Positions 8,318 through 18,666 of a stretch of DNA of 64,000 nucleotides are shown here, piece by piece. A model generated the notes under the pieces. The model was not told the DNA's origin, did no database searches, and saw only the letters and a list, made by a program, of their open reading frames with translations. Each line of letters starts with the position of its first letter. Positions within the stretch are counted from its first letter, which is position 1. Made by a program: the position numbers and the translations under genes. The stretch comes from Aestuariibaculum lutulentum (GTDB lineage: Bacteria; Bacteroidota; Bacteroidia; Flavobacteriales; Flavobacteriaceae): NCBI RefSeq assembly GCF_032926325.1, contig NZ_CP136709.1, forward strand, positions 843,501 to 907,500. Reading direction: 5' to 3'.

Positions 8318-11176
8318 TTACTTTTCAAACTTTAAATAAACCGTACGTTTTTGTAGTCCGCTTAACCATTTTGGTTGTGATGATGGCCCACATAAATCGG
8401 TTGCATTTACTTTATTCCTCGCTGGAGGAATTACATCTAACAGGGCAATTCCTGTATTTGGAATCGTGTATAATAAAGCATCACGACCATCGCGAGGTGA
8501 ATACACCCCTAAGTATGTATCGGTTCCTTTGTTTTCGATATATATTTTACCTTCTTCTGTAGTAAACTCAGCCCACTGCCAGTTATTGAAATAGCCTTTA
8601 AACTCAGGATAGTTAAATGACTCACCCGGAATTGGATCGTTATAATCGTTTTCCCAGATATCTAAAGTGGTTCCTTTTAAACGGTTTTGCCAAACACGGT
8701 AAGGCCCATCACCTAACCATTTTTTATGTTGCATTTTTTCTTCCGGATAATCGAAATACACACCTGCTAAATCAACAACACCATTATACTCGTATTCGTA
8801 ATCTAACTGAATTAATCCTGATGCATCAACTGTCCAAACTACTTTTTGAAGAATACCGTGATAATTGGCTTCAACAACAACTTTTCCATCCTCTTCTTTA
8901 GCTGAAATGTTTAACAAGTTTTCAGAACAGTTTACTTCTTCATCAATACAAGCAAATTCTTTATAAATACGATCTTCTCCTTTTAAGAATTCAGGATTTA
9001 CAGTTCCGTCTAACGTACGATCACCACGGCGTGCCATAATAATTTTTGGTCCGTTAGCTAAACTGATGGTGCTTCCGTTTTGTTTAACTTCAACTAATTT
9101 CCCAGAAGTTTTATCGAATTTAACAACTGTTCCTGAAGCAGAAACCGTATAAAACTCATTAGATTCATTTAAATCTACGTTTCCTGAAGCTGATACTTTA
9201 GCTTCACTTTCTTTTTCCCATGTGAAATCCCAAGTCCATAATTCTTCACCATTAGCATTCGTTGCTTTTACATATAACACATCAGCATCTTTCCAGTTAC
9301 CTGGTAAGTTTACTTTTAACTCCCCTTTTCCGTGAGGTTCAATACTCGGCGCTTTAATCGTGCCTTTGTTAACCGTTTTACGCTCTGATTTTCCGTTTAA
9401 TGGCGAGGTAAATTTCACTAATTCGTATTCGAATGTACAAGTGTTTGAATTGGTAAAATCGTAACGGTTTTCAATTGAGAATGTACCATCGAAATCATTT
9501 GGCAATTCCGGTTTATTCATAATCATAACCGGCGACCACACTTCTTTTACCGTAAAGAAGCTACCTTCTTTTTCATGATGAGGTCCAACAATACCATCGG
9601 CACCATAGTTACCCTGGTTATCAATACGACCATCTTGATCTGTACGCGCTATACCTTCGTCTGCAAAAACCCAAAGGTAACCACCACCACTTCTTGGGTG
9701 CTTGCGCATCACTTCCCAGTAATCGTCAAAACCAGCACCGTGACCACCATCGTATAATCCGTGAAGGTATTCGGTTGGCATGAAAATATTATCATCTCTA
9801 AAATACTCTAAAGTCTCTCCGTAAGAACGGTAATGCATGGTTTCAACACCATTATGTTCTTGTTGTGGATGCAATACCGGACGTTTTTGTAAGTCCCAGA
9901 TATCGAATTGGTCATCTAAATTGGTATTCCAGCCTCCTTCATTTCCATTAGACCAGAAAATGATACTCGGGTGATTTAAATCCCGGGTTACCATTTCCTT
10001 TACTAACTTTTTACCAACAGCATCGTCGTAATGCCCGTGCCATCCGCCAAGTTCATTCATAACATACAACCCTAACTCATCACAGGCTTTTAAGAAATCT
10101 GGATCTGGAGGATAGTGTGATAAACGTACGGCGTTCATGTTCATTTCTTTAATTAAACGTACATCGGCATAGTTTAATTCGGTGTTTAAAGTTCTCCCTG
10201 ATTCCGGCCAGAAACTGTGACGATTTACCCCTTTCATTAACACACGTTGTCCGTTAACGTAGATTCCATCGCCTTTTCTAATTTCAATGGTTCTGAAACC
10301 AATGGTTTCTTTAATTTCGTGAACCACTTTACCGTCTTTTAACAACTTGATTTCAGCCGTGTAAAGATTAGGTGTTTCGGCTGTCCATTGTTTTACATTT
10401 TCAAACTGACCAGCTAAATGCAATTTATCGGCGCCATTAACGGCTTCAGCTTTCATAGTAGAGCCTACTTTTTTACCTCTTTCATCTAAAATGGTAATTT
10501 CAGCAGATACATTTTGACCTGCTTTTCCTAAAAACACATTTGCTTCAAAGCTTCCGTCGGCTTCCGCTTTTAAAGATGTATAATCGATATGTGTTGCTGG
10601 AAGCGCTTCTAAGAATACCGGACGGAAAATCCCACCGAAGTTCCAGTAATCGGCACGTCTTTCTGCAAGGTTTACACTCGCGTTTTTCGATTCCTTGCTA
10701 ACGGTAACTTCCAGTACGTTTTCTTTTCCGAATTTTAATAAATCGGTGATATCGTATTTGAATCTGTAGAACGCACCTTGATGTATATCATCACTCGCCG
10801 AACGCCCGTTGACACGCACTTTTGTATCGGTCATGGAGCCATCGAAAACTATTTTTATGATTTTGTTTTCCCATGCTTTAGGCACGGTGAACTTGTATTT
10901 ATACTCACCTACTTCATCTGCAATACCTTCGGGAAATGGCTTTCCGTAGAAACGAATACCATACTGATATTTTCCAAAACCTTCCTGTTCCCAAACAGAA
11001 GGCACATTAATAGTAGACCATTCGCCACTTTTGCGTCCATCGGAAATTTTAAATTCCCATTCTTTCGTGTCTTGATATCCTGTACCAGATAAATATTGAA
11101 TTTCGGTGTTTTGTGCTACAGCCGAAAATCCAGCTAAAGCCAAAACAAAAGATAACTTGTTAATAAATTTAATCAT
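8318..11176 (-). CDS. GH2-family glycoside hydrolase (beta-galactosidase-like), periplasmic
   Basis: The 952-residue protein has a signal peptide (GFSAVAQ) followed by the GH2 sugar-binding jelly roll (about 25-200), an Ig-like domain and a TIM barrel beginning near GVNRHSFWPESGR. The acid/base is the Glu of FWSNGNEGGWN and the nucleophile the Glu of MPTEYLHGLYDGG, both present. It lacks the LacZ FVEYSHSMGNS form of the nucleophile motif, so it belongs to a different GH2 branch from the 3641-6931 protein. Beta-galactosidase is the default call; beta-glucuronidase or beta-galacturonidase activity is possible (inference). It lies 9 bp downstream of the GH78 gene on the same transcript. Confidence 0.87.
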   Translation of the reverse strand: MIKFINKLSFVLALAGFSAVAQNTEIQYLSGTGYQDTKEWEFKISDGRKSGEWSTINVPSVWEQEGFGKYQYGIRFYGKPFPEGIADEVGEYKYKFTVPKAWENKIIKIVFDGSMTDTKVRVNGRSASDDIHQGAFYRFKYDITDLLKFGKENVLEVTVSKESKNASVNLAERRADYWNFGGIFRPVFLEALPATHIDYTSLKAEADGSFEANVFLGKAGQNVSAEITILDERGKKVGSTMKAEAVNGADKLHLAGQFENVKQWTAETPNLYTAEIKLLKDGKVVHEIKETIGFRTIEIRKGDGIYVNGQRVLMKGVNRHSFWPESGRTLNTELNYADVRLIKEMNMNAVRLSHYPPDPDFLKACDELGLYVMNELGGWHGHYDDAVGKKLVKEMVTRDLNHPSIIFWSNGNEGGWNTNLDDQFDIWDLQKRPVLHPQQEHNGVETMHYRSYGETLEYFRDDNIFMPTEYLHGLYDGGHGAGFDDYWEVMRKHPRSGGGYLWVFADEGIARTDQDGRIDNQGNYGADGIVGPHHEKEGSFFTVKEVWSPVMIMNKPELPNDFDGTFSIENRYDFTNSNTCTFEYELVKFTSPLNGKSERKTVNKGTIKAPSIEPHGKGELKVNLPGNWKDADVLYVKATNANGEELWTWDFTWEKESEAKVSASGNVDLNESNEFYTVSASGTVVKFDKTSGKLVEVKQNGSTISLANGPKIIMARRGDRTLDGTVNPEFLKGEDRIYKEFACIDEEVNCSENLLNISAKEEDGKVVVEANYHGILQKVVWTVDASGLIQLDYEYEYNGVVDLAGVYFDYPEEKMQHKKWLGDGPYRVWQNRLKGTTLDIWENDYNDPIPGESFNYPEFKGYFNNWQWAEFTTEEGKIYIENKGTDTYLGVYSPRDGRDALLYTIPNTGIALLDVIPPARNKVNATDLCGPSSQPKWLSGLQKRTVYLKFEK

Positions 11177-11185
11177 TATAGAGAA

Positions 11186-13378
11186 TTATAGTGCTTTGTA
11201 TTTGATTGAATATTGAGTGTTAGGTTTAATCGTTAACTGATATTTATTTTTACTTAACGATTTCACCTCTCCCACATTTGTTGAAGGTTTACTTTTACTT
11301 TCAATAATTAGAGTTCCTTCACCTTCTGAAGCTTTTACGTTTATCTCACGTGTGCTACAGTAAAGGTCTACCGTTCCGTTTGGCGTAGGCACTTTACCTT
11401 CCATCCATTTCAGTCCGCCTAAATTAGGCTTCACCGTATAGGTTTCATATCCTGCTGCCGTAGGCTCCACACCCAAATAATATCTACCGAACAAATATAT
11501 TGGGCTTGCTCCCCAAGCATGACAAAGGCTTTTTCCGTAAGGTCTACCATACATTTCTAAGTGCTCCTCACCACTTTGATTTGGGTCGTACTTTTCCCAG
11601 AACGATGTTGCTCCAAGGTCTAGCATACCACCCCAGTAATCACGGATTTCATCCAAAACAAATTCTTGTTCTCCCATAGCACAAAGCGCTTCCAATTCAT
11701 AAAAACGCATGTATGGGGTTGTGATTTGAAGAATATCGTCATTCAACAAGACTTTATCTTTAACACTTTGTTTTTGAGATTCATCGAAATAGTTAAAGAA
11801 TATACCAAACATATTAGCATAACGTGTAACCATATCCTGCATTTCCCCATCAACACGTTGGTGTTTCATGACGCCTTGCTCTTCATCCCAGAAGACATCA
11901 AACAACTTCGCTTTTAACTCTTCCGAAAGGGTTTGATACTTTTTAAAATCGTCCTGTTGGCCTGCAATTTCAGCACTAACCGCCATAGCCTCTAAACTTC
12001 TTGCCAATAACATTTGTTCGAAACTGGTTTCTCCCGTTTTAGGTAAACCATCTGCCCAGTCTATAAACACCCAATCGCCTTCTAAAGGCTCCAGAAATCC
12101 GTTGTCGTTTCGTCTTTCTAAACAGAAATCCATTAAGGATTTCATGCGAGGATAAAACGTCTGAATGAATTTCGTGTCGCCGGTATATAAATAGTAATCG
12201 TAAATACCCACGAACCAGTACAACGAATAATCCATAATAGTATTAATATGAGCCGTGACAGGATCCTTTCCGCGAAGTGCTAATAATGTACGTTCTACAG
12301 AAGGCGAGTCGAAGAATAAATAATAATTCATTAAATAACTCTGATAAGCATCACCAGACCACACCCAGCGGTCGCGTTTAATGCCATCGATAAAAAACTC
12401 ACGAGAGGTTAAATGCATGGTGTATGCCGATACATCCCAGATTTGATTCAGTAATTCATCAGACGATTTGAAGCTACCGCGATAGTCTAACGGTAAATAT
12501 TCGTAAAGCATAGAAATGGAATCGTATTTTACGCCTGCATCAGCCTGCACCTGAACATATCTAAAAGCTTTTGAACCTTCAAGTGTGTAGATTTCGGCTT
12601 GTTTTCCGTCGAAAGACAAGTGGTCTAAAGTTTCACACTTGGCAGAATCTAAAGCTTCTTCACGAGATTCGCCGTAATACATGGCTAACTTTCCTTTTCC
12701 TTTTAAACCGTGAATTTGAATGTAACCGAAGGTTTCTTTTCCGAAATCTACTAATTCGCCTCCTTCAATTTTCTCTGTACTTTTTGCATTCCAAGGTTCG
12801 GTGGCTAAACGGAATTCTGAAGGTTTTTCTTCCGGTGTATTAAAATTCCATGATCCTACAGGTACCCACGGTGTTCCTGATTGTTGTGCATTTCCGGCTT
12901 CATCAATCCATAATTTATCTTCGTTTGTTACCTGCCAACTCGCATTAGAGTTCACATATGTTCCGTCAATAAAAATGGCCGGCAATACTTCCTGATTGTA
13001 AACTTTTAAAGATATTTTATGCTTTCCTGATGGAATTGTTATCAATTTTGGCTGTCCGTGGATTTGAGCACCATCGACTATTAACTGAAAAGGACCTTCT
13101 GAAAAGATTTTCACTTCATCTTCTTCAGGAATATCCACTTCGGTTTGAAACGTTACCAAAGCATACGGACTGTAATATTGCCAAAGCGGTGGAAAAACAG
13201 CTTCACGCTCTGTACGTCTTACCTGCATTTTATTGCTTAACCAAACCTCAAAATCGCCAGGATACCATATCCAGGTCGCTTCTTCGGCAGTAGTTTCTTG
13301 AGCTGACAAAGTGCTTCCCGAAATGAAAAGCACTAATAATGAACATATAATTTTTGACGTTAACGACTTATAATACAT
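11186..13378 (-). CDS. GH78-family alpha-L-rhamnosidase, periplasmic
   Basis: The 730-residue protein has a signal peptide ending STLSAQ. An N-terminal beta-sandwich is followed by an (alpha/alpha)6 barrel. The GH78 signature FIDGIKRDRWVWSGDAYQS is present, containing the Asp residues of the conserved D-x-x-K-R-D-R-x-x-W-x-G-D active-site motif. A C-terminal beta-sandwich (KPNLGGLKWMEGKVPTPNG) closes the protein (seen; family known). GH78 inverting enzymes release terminal alpha-L-rhamnose. Together with the GH106 at the far end of the operon this gives two unrelated rhamnosidase folds, probably for different rhamnose linkages (inference). It lies 48 bp downstream of the SSS symporter gene, the longest gap in the first half of the operon. 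Confidence 0.92.
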   Translation of the reverse strand: MYYKSLTSKIICSLLVLFISGSTLSAQETTAEEATWIWYPGDFEVWLSNKMQVRRTEREAVFPPLWQYYSPYALVTFQTEVDIPEEDEVKIFSEGPFQLIVDGAQIHGQPKLITIPSGKHKISLKVYNQEVLPAIFIDGTYVNSNASWQVTNEDKLWIDEAGNAQQSGTPWVPVGSWNFNTPEEKPSEFRLATEPWNAKSTEKIEGGELVDFGKETFGYIQIHGLKGKGKLAMYYGESREEALDSAKCETLDHLSFDGKQAEIYTLEGSKAFRYVQVQADAGVKYDSISMLYEYLPLDYRGSFKSSDELLNQIWDVSAYTMHLTSREFFIDGIKRDRWVWSGDAYQSYLMNYYLFFDSPSVERTLLALRGKDPVTAHINTIMDYSLYWFVGIYDYYLYTGDTKFIQTFYPRMKSLMDFCLERRNDNGFLEPLEGDWVFIDWADGLPKTGETSFEQMLLARSLEAMAVSAEIAGQQDDFKKYQTLSEELKAKLFDVFWDEEQGVMKHQRVDGEMQDMVTRYANMFGIFFNYFDESQKQSVKDKVLLNDDILQITTPYMRFYELEALCAMGEQEFVLDEIRDYWGGMLDLGATSFWEKYDPNQSGEEHLEMYGRPYGKSLCHAWGASPIYLFGRYYLGVEPTAAGYETYTVKPNLGGLKWMEGKVPTPNGTVDLYCSTREINVKASEGEGTLIIESKSKPSTNVGEVKSLSKNKYQLTIKPNTQYSIKYKAL

Positions 13379-13426
13379 GTTAGTTGTTTATATTTTTAGT
13401 GAACTGGAAACCCAATTCATCTTGGT

Positions 13427-15013
13427 TTAATGACCGTTGAAAAAGATGTATAACAAAACCATTACAATGGTTAACAGTACCCACAACAATTTCACCTGTT
13501 TATCTGGTCGTGCCTTTGGATTGATGGTTAATAACTCATCATGATTTTCCTGAACGGTTTTATCGGCTAATGAAATAGCCACAACCATAACACAAAGGGC
13601 TACAAATATGTAAAAAGACAACAGTAAAAAGTGAGGCCACGGATATTCACCATTTGGGAACACCCATAAATACAGTACCCCAACACCAAGACTAAGTACT
13701 GTTCCTAAAGTCAACACTAAATTTACAGCTTTTGTACTGGTTTTTTTCCATAAAACTCCAAAAAGAAATACTACAGACATTGGAGGCGCAATAAATCCTA
13801 AAATAGATTGAAAAATATCGAAAAGATTCAACCCTTTGATACTGTTGATAGCCAGGGTGATTAAAACTGCTAAAATCGACCCGAATAAGGTAACTAATCG
13901 ACCGGTTTTAACTATTCTTTTCTGTGATGCATCTGGTCTGTATTTCTTAACGTATACATCCATAGTAAACACGGTACTTAACGAGTTTAATGCCGAGCCA
14001 ATGGTACTGATTAATGCCGCGATTAATACCACTATAATCAACCCTCTTAATCCTACAGGAAATAGCTGCGTTACCATAGTCATATAGGCTTCATCAGGAT
14101 TTTGTAATTCCGGGAATAACACAAAACATACAATACCCGGCAAAATGAATAAGGGCACATCTAATATCTTTAGCCAACCAATAAAGTTAGCACCCAATTG
14201 TCCCTGTTTTAAATTTTTTGCTCCTAAGATGGATTGCACCATAGATTGATCGGTACACCAGAACCACACTCCCATAATAGGATACCCTAATATGATTGCC
14301 GTCCATGGATAATTACTATCATCGGCTGGTAAAAACAAATTCCAGTACGAACCTGGCGTACTGTTATAAATATGTTCTATTCCACCGGCTTTATTAATTC
14401 CTAAGATCACTAATAAAAGAGAAACACCTATAAGCAATAGCATTTGAAATACATTGGTATAAGCAATGGCTTTAAGTCCACCTGCTGCAGCAAAGAATCC
14501 AGATAAAATTACCATTAAAATTACCGATAAATACATTGGCATATCTAACAGCTGTTGCACCAAAATACCTCCTGCGAATAAGGTTAAAGATAACCACGAA
14601 ATTAGAATGGTAATTAACGTGTACCATGCTAAAATATTTCTTGTGGAATCGCCAAAGCGTTTCCCCATAAATTCAGGTAATGTAACGACGTTTGCCCCAA
14701 GATAACGCGGTGAAAACACCACAGCCAGTAACAGTATGAACACAAAAGCATACCAGGCAAAATTACCTGCTACAATTCCTGTTGTAAAACCAATACTCGC
14801 TGAAGCAATTAGCATTGAAGGCCCCACATTGGTTCCCCACATATTAAGACCTATACTGGTCCACCCCAAAGTATTACCAGCTACAAAGTAACTGGCATCT
14901 GTTTTTTTATTTTTTATGAATGAAATATAATATCCGAAACCAACTAAAAGAATAAGGTACCCTATGATAACCCCATAGTCTATTGGTTCTAAAAAACTAC
15001 TGATTTGCCCCAT
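13427..15013 (-). CDS. SSS-family sodium/solute symporter (sugar-type), inner membrane
   Basis: The 528-residue protein is a polytopic membrane protein with about 13-14 predicted hydrophobic helices. Its N-terminus GYLILLVGFGYYISF and the segment SYFVAGNTLGWTSIGLNMWGTNVGPSML are typical of the SGLT/VPA-like branch of the sodium:solute symporter family (seen; family known). The first half of the protein has the unwound-helix Ser/Asn-rich segment expected for the sodium site. It is 2 bp from the stop of the oxidoreductase gene, so the two are cotranscribed. Given the rhamnosidases around it, rhamnose, galactose or a uronic acid is the likely cargo (inference). It is distinct from the SSS protein at 48577. 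Confidence 0.88.
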   Translation of the reverse strand: MGQISSFLEPIDYGVIIGYLILLVGFGYYISFIKNKKTDASYFVAGNTLGWTSIGLNMWGTNVGPSMLIASASIGFTTGIVAGNFAWYAFVFILLLAVVFSPRYLGANVVTLPEFMGKRFGDSTRNILAWYTLITILISWLSLTLFAGGILVQQLLDMPMYLSVILMVILSGFFAAAGGLKAIAYTNVFQMLLLIGVSLLLVILGINKAGGIEHIYNSTPGSYWNLFLPADDSNYPWTAIILGYPIMGVWFWCTDQSMVQSILGAKNLKQGQLGANFIGWLKILDVPLFILPGIVCFVLFPELQNPDEAYMTMVTQLFPVGLRGLIIVVLIAALISTIGSALNSLSTVFTMDVYVKKYRPDASQKRIVKTGRLVTLFGSILAVLITLAINSIKGLNLFDIFQSILGFIAPPMSVVFLFGVLWKKTSTKAVNLVLTLGTVLSLGVGVLYLWVFPNGEYPWPHFLLLSFYIFVALCVMVVAISLADKTVQENHDELLTINPKARPDKQVKLLWVLLTIVMVLLYIFFNGH

Positions 15014-15015
15014 AA

Positions 15016-16098
15016 TTAAACAGCCTCTGATTTAACAAGATTATACTCTGCTAAAATATCAGAAATTTTAACAGGAACTCCCGTTTTTAACGTTCTGTCC
15101 ATGGCAATTAACAAGGCAACCGTTCCAATACCTTCTTTCATGTCTGGGTAGGCCGTAAATCCTTGCTCAATACTATCTACAAAATATTCCAAGTAGTTTT
15201 GATATTCTCCGGCATGGTGAGTTTGTCCCGAAAATCTGAAGTAATACTTCAGTTTCTCATCTCCCCAGTGAATAATTTTTTCTTCACCTTCTTTAGTGGT
15301 TACCGAATAACGCAATTCATGATAATCGGCCTGACTCGCACCTTCCGTTCCTCTTAAAATACAACTCATACCACTATCGCGTTTTGTTGGTTGCGTTGGT
15401 GAAGTATACACACCACTTACGCGAGCCACACGACCATCTTGAGCTTTAAAAATAAAGTGCATGGTATCTTCGTTTTTCAATCCGGCTTTCTTGGCATTGC
15501 TACTGATCATACCATAGCCCATTACCTCTTCAATATTTGGCAAATACCATCTAATGAAATCGACCGGATGACTTAATCCACCATACAACCATTTGAAAGA
15601 ATCTAAAAGTGCCCAGCCTTTCTCCAAGAACCAGCGGTGATCTGCATGGTAGTGTGCTTCGATAGTTATTAAATCACCAATAACACCTTCGGTGAAATCT
15701 TTATGCTGGCGTTTCATTGGCTCGAAAAACCTTGAACTCTGACCAACAAACACCTTTTTACCAGTACGCTCACTAATTTCAAGCAACTCGTTTGCTTTCG
15801 ACAAATCGTCGATAAATGGCTTTGTACACACCACGTGTTTTCCAGCTAATAAAGCCTGCTTCACATGCTCGGCATGCAAATAATCGGGCGTGTAAATTGC
15901 TATAATATCAATCGATTCATCGTTTAATAAATCGTCGTATTCTGTTGTATAATTTTTAAAATCGAATTCTGTTGCTCTTTGCCTACACAGCTCTTCATTC
16001 TTATCACAAATAGTAACTAACTCTAATTTTTTACTTTCCAATGCAGCCGACATGGTGCTGCGTCCTTCTCCTAGACCTAGAATTGCAATTCTTAACAT
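15016..16098 (-). CDS. Gfo/Idh/MocA-family NAD(P)-dependent oxidoreductase
   Basis: The 360-residue cytoplasmic protein has an N-terminal Rossmann fold with GLGEGRSTM at residues 7-15 in the dinucleotide loop and the family motif TKPFIDD (about 96) carrying the conserved Lys. The C-terminal alpha/beta domain holds GLSHPVDFIRWY, with the His of the catalytic region. Members oxidise or reduce sugars and sugar derivatives (known). There is no signal peptide, so it acts on an imported sugar, presumably the one carried by the adjacent symporter (2 bp apart). It is 5 bp downstream of the GH141-like gene. The substrate is not determinable from sequence. Two more family members lie at 31980 and 39478. 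Confidence 0.85.
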   Translation of the reverse strand: MLRIAILGLGEGRSTMSAALESKKLELVTICDKNEELCRQRATEFDFKNYTTEYDDLLNDESIDIIAIYTPDYLHAEHVKQALLAGKHVVCTKPFIDDLSKANELLEISERTGKKVFVGQSSRFFEPMKRQHKDFTEGVIGDLITIEAHYHADHRWFLEKGWALLDSFKWLYGGLSHPVDFIRWYLPNIEEVMGYGMISSNAKKAGLKNEDTMHFIFKAQDGRVARVSGVYTSPTQPTKRDSGMSCILRGTEGASQADYHELRYSVTTKEGEEKIIHWGDEKLKYYFRFSGQTHHAGEYQNYLEYFVDSIEQGFTAYPDMKEGIGTVALLIAMDRTLKTGVPVKISDILAEYNLVKSEAV

Positions 16099-16103
16099 GT
16101 TGA

Positions 16104-18623
16104 TTATTCGTTTAATTTTTTTAAAAACACCCAGGTCTCACCAGATTTGGTTCCTTTAATTCCTGTTTGGTATCGTTTCATTATTTCATTCCACTCGTCT
16201 ACACGTGGATTGTTTTCTGTTGTTTTTGGATTTAACTCATCCAAATCGGCTCCTTTCGGAATACTGATAACCAGCATTAACTGTCGCCCGTTTTTAAAGA
16301 CTTGCAACTGCTGAAAATTGGCGTTACAAAAACCCTGAGCCACTTCTGGCCATTTTTCAAACTGCGTATCGTGATACTCTAAATATTCTTCCTGAAGTTT
16401 TACATCATCAACCAAATTGGCGGTTAATAAAATATGATCCCATTCTGCTACCATCGCCGTATCCTCACATCTCTCAAACTTGTTAAAATCATAAACTGGC
16501 GTATCGTATGTTTTAATTTCAGCTTTCGGATATTCTAATGCCAGTTGCTGCTTTAAATATTCAATATGATTCATTTTAGCATATAAAACCGAGTGCTTTT
16601 TCCATTGATACAATTGCGCATCAATCACCCCATTGGTTTTGGCTATTTTTTTAATTGTTTCAGCATCGAACCCTTTTCCTATTAGTTCTACGGCAGCAAA
16701 ATGAGGAATCTCCTGCATAGGCCAATTTTCATCCACCACAACCTCTTTTAATAAGGCTTTATAAGGCTCGCGAATACCAGCATTGGTTTTAACACTTTCA
16801 TCTACGTAAGCATTATTGTTCTCCCAAACATTATCTGGTCCGTTGGCGTTTTGAAGAAATTTTTCAGCCGGAACCCAGTTATTTTTAACATCGAAATACG
16901 CAGAGCCTTCATCGGTATACAAATAAAACCAGTGGTACGGATCGTGAGCGTAAGGGTTGAAATAAATGTCGTAAACGTAATTTTCTTCAATCACACTTTC
17001 TGGCTGAGCCGATAGCGTGTAGATTCCGGCAGTATCGTACAAATGCTTTCCGTAATGGTGAATTTTATTCGCAATCACTTTATTATTACGCATGGCATTA
17101 ACGGTTTTTGTCCAGCCCCAGCCTAAACCAATTCCGGTATAAGCAACATCACTAATCTCGTTATGCGCAATCGTAATATTTTTAACAAAACCAGCACTAA
17201 TACCTACGCAGCCCCAGTCTTCATTAGTTACATCTGTAATAAGATTATCGATTACGGTTTCGTTTGAGCAAACCTCTCTTTCATCCGAAGGATTGTAAGG
17301 CAAATGCGTTTCGAAAGCTTCATCTGAAAACACACCCAGATTTATGGCACTTCCGCCAATATCTTTAAACAAATTACCTTGAACCGTATTGTTGTTCGTT
17401 CCTTTATGCAAGTCTAAACCGGTTGAAGCCAAATGCTGAAAAGTACAACCATCAAACAAAATATTATTAGCAAAATTCACCTCAACGGCTGCTCTTGGTC
17501 TGCCCAGCCACGCCTGATTTTCTAAACCGGCTTTATCTGGTGTTCCTGGCTCTTTCAATTTATAAGCATCCAACATATACATTCCGGCTTGCAAAGGCAC
17601 ATGACCTTGCTCTGACGGACGTAACCAATTACTATATTCGAAGGCTATATTTTTAAAATACACATATTTAACAGGTGTATCAACAGTTCCTTTTACTTCT
17701 ACTAAACTTTCTAAAACCGGCGCCATAACCTTAGCCGAATTCATATCTTCTCCAGGTTTTGGATAATAATAAATCTTACCTCTTAAACGGTCTAAATACC
17801 ATTCACCTGGTTCATCTAGCAAACACAATGCGTTATTTAAAAAGTAAGCCGAATTTCCTGTTTTTTCAGAAATCCAAGGTGCTGGCCAAGGGTGTTCGCT
17901 TTGAATGCGGCTTTCAGGTTGCTCGAAATACAATTTAGCGCTGTCGCCTTTTACCTCCATATCTTTAATACGAAGCGTAGCTATCGCCCACCACTGCATA
18001 ATAAACATTTCCATACCCGGTTCGAAAACAACCGATTTATCGTTATAAGGAATCCAGCAAGTTTCAGAAGTTTTATCCCAAGACAAAATGCGATCCATTT
18101 TATCGCCTTTCGTACTTTTTGCTCTTGTTGCTTTATTTCCGTTAACCCAAAGCTGTCTGTAATTTAAAACCGAACCTGCTTTTTTAGGGGCATCAGCCAC
18201 CCAAACCGTTCCGGCTGACAATCCGTTTATCGCTTCAGCCTTTTCCCAATTAGAGATTTGCATACCTCCACTTAACACGGGAATTGCATTTTTTGCTGCT
18301 TCAATAATTGTCGGACTTTCGGCAGTCCCGGCATCTTCAGGACGAATAAAAACCGGTTCTTCCAAACTAAACACGCCATCCATCAAAATAATTCGAGCAC
18401 CTTCTTTAACCTCAGGATTATTTAACCTACGTAAATCTCGCACCTTCCTCAAGGCCATATTTAACGTTGCTAATGGCTGTTCTTTAGTTCCTGGATTTGA
18501 ATCTTTACCCGTATTACTTACCCATAATTCGGTAGCATTAACAGAATAAACGGTTAAAAAAGCTATAACTAAGATTAAGATTTTGCTATTTTTCAAATTC
18601 AATTTCATTCGTGTTTTCAACAT
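16104..18623 (-). CDS. GH141-like right-handed beta-helix protein fused to a C-terminal L-rhamnose mutarotase (RhaM)-like domain
   Basis: The 839-residue protein has a signal peptide (TVYSVNA). Residues about 32-640 form a parallel beta-helix opening with LWVSNTGKDSNPGTKEQPLATL, the pattern of GH141-type enzymes, a family with fucosidase and xylanase members (known). The last about 130 residues look like an L-rhamnose mutarotase domain. EEYLEYHDTQFEKWPE (745-760) matches the RhaM segment around its catalytic Tyr and His, four residues apart (Y747, H751 here). LMLVISI and the C-terminal VFLKKL strand fit the same fold. RhaM proteins are normally free-standing and cytoplasmic, so this extracytoplasmic fusion is odd. 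It is the first gene of the operon, preceded by the 317-bp control region. An alternative start is ATG at 18608. Confidence 0.72.
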   Translation of the reverse strand: MLKTRMKLNLKNSKILILVIAFLTVYSVNATELWVSNTGKDSNPGTKEQPLATLNMALRKVRDLRRLNNPEVKEGARIILMDGVFSLEEPVFIRPEDAGTAESPTIIEAAKNAIPVLSGGMQISNWEKAEAINGLSAGTVWVADAPKKAGSVLNYRQLWVNGNKATRAKSTKGDKMDRILSWDKTSETCWIPYNDKSVVFEPGMEMFIMQWWAIATLRIKDMEVKGDSAKLYFEQPESRIQSEHPWPAPWISEKTGNSAYFLNNALCLLDEPGEWYLDRLRGKIYYYPKPGEDMNSAKVMAPVLESLVEVKGTVDTPVKYVYFKNIAFEYSNWLRPSEQGHVPLQAGMYMLDAYKLKEPGTPDKAGLENQAWLGRPRAAVEVNFANNILFDGCTFQHLASTGLDLHKGTNNNTVQGNLFKDIGGSAINLGVFSDEAFETHLPYNPSDEREVCSNETVIDNLITDVTNEDWGCVGISAGFVKNITIAHNEISDVAYTGIGLGWGWTKTVNAMRNNKVIANKIHHYGKHLYDTAGIYTLSAQPESVIEENYVYDIYFNPYAHDPYHWFYLYTDEGSAYFDVKNNWVPAEKFLQNANGPDNVWENNNAYVDESVKTNAGIREPYKALLKEVVVDENWPMQEIPHFAAVELIGKGFDAETIKKIAKTNGVIDAQLYQWKKHSVLYAKMNHIEYLKQQLALEYPKAEIKTYDTPVYDFNKFERCEDTAMVAEWDHILLTANLVDDVKLQEEYLEYHDTQFEKWPEVAQGFCNANFQQLQVFKNGRQLMLVISIPKGADLDELNPKTTENNPRVDEWNEIMKRYQTGIKGTKSGETWVFLKKLNE

Positions 18624-18666
18624 TTTTTACAGCTTTGTTGGTTACTAATTTCCTTTCCTGATTTCA

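Noticed and set aside
16802..16990. Small open frame within the GH141-like gene
   Set aside because: It is out of frame inside the beta-helix coding region and low in complexity, with no start context.
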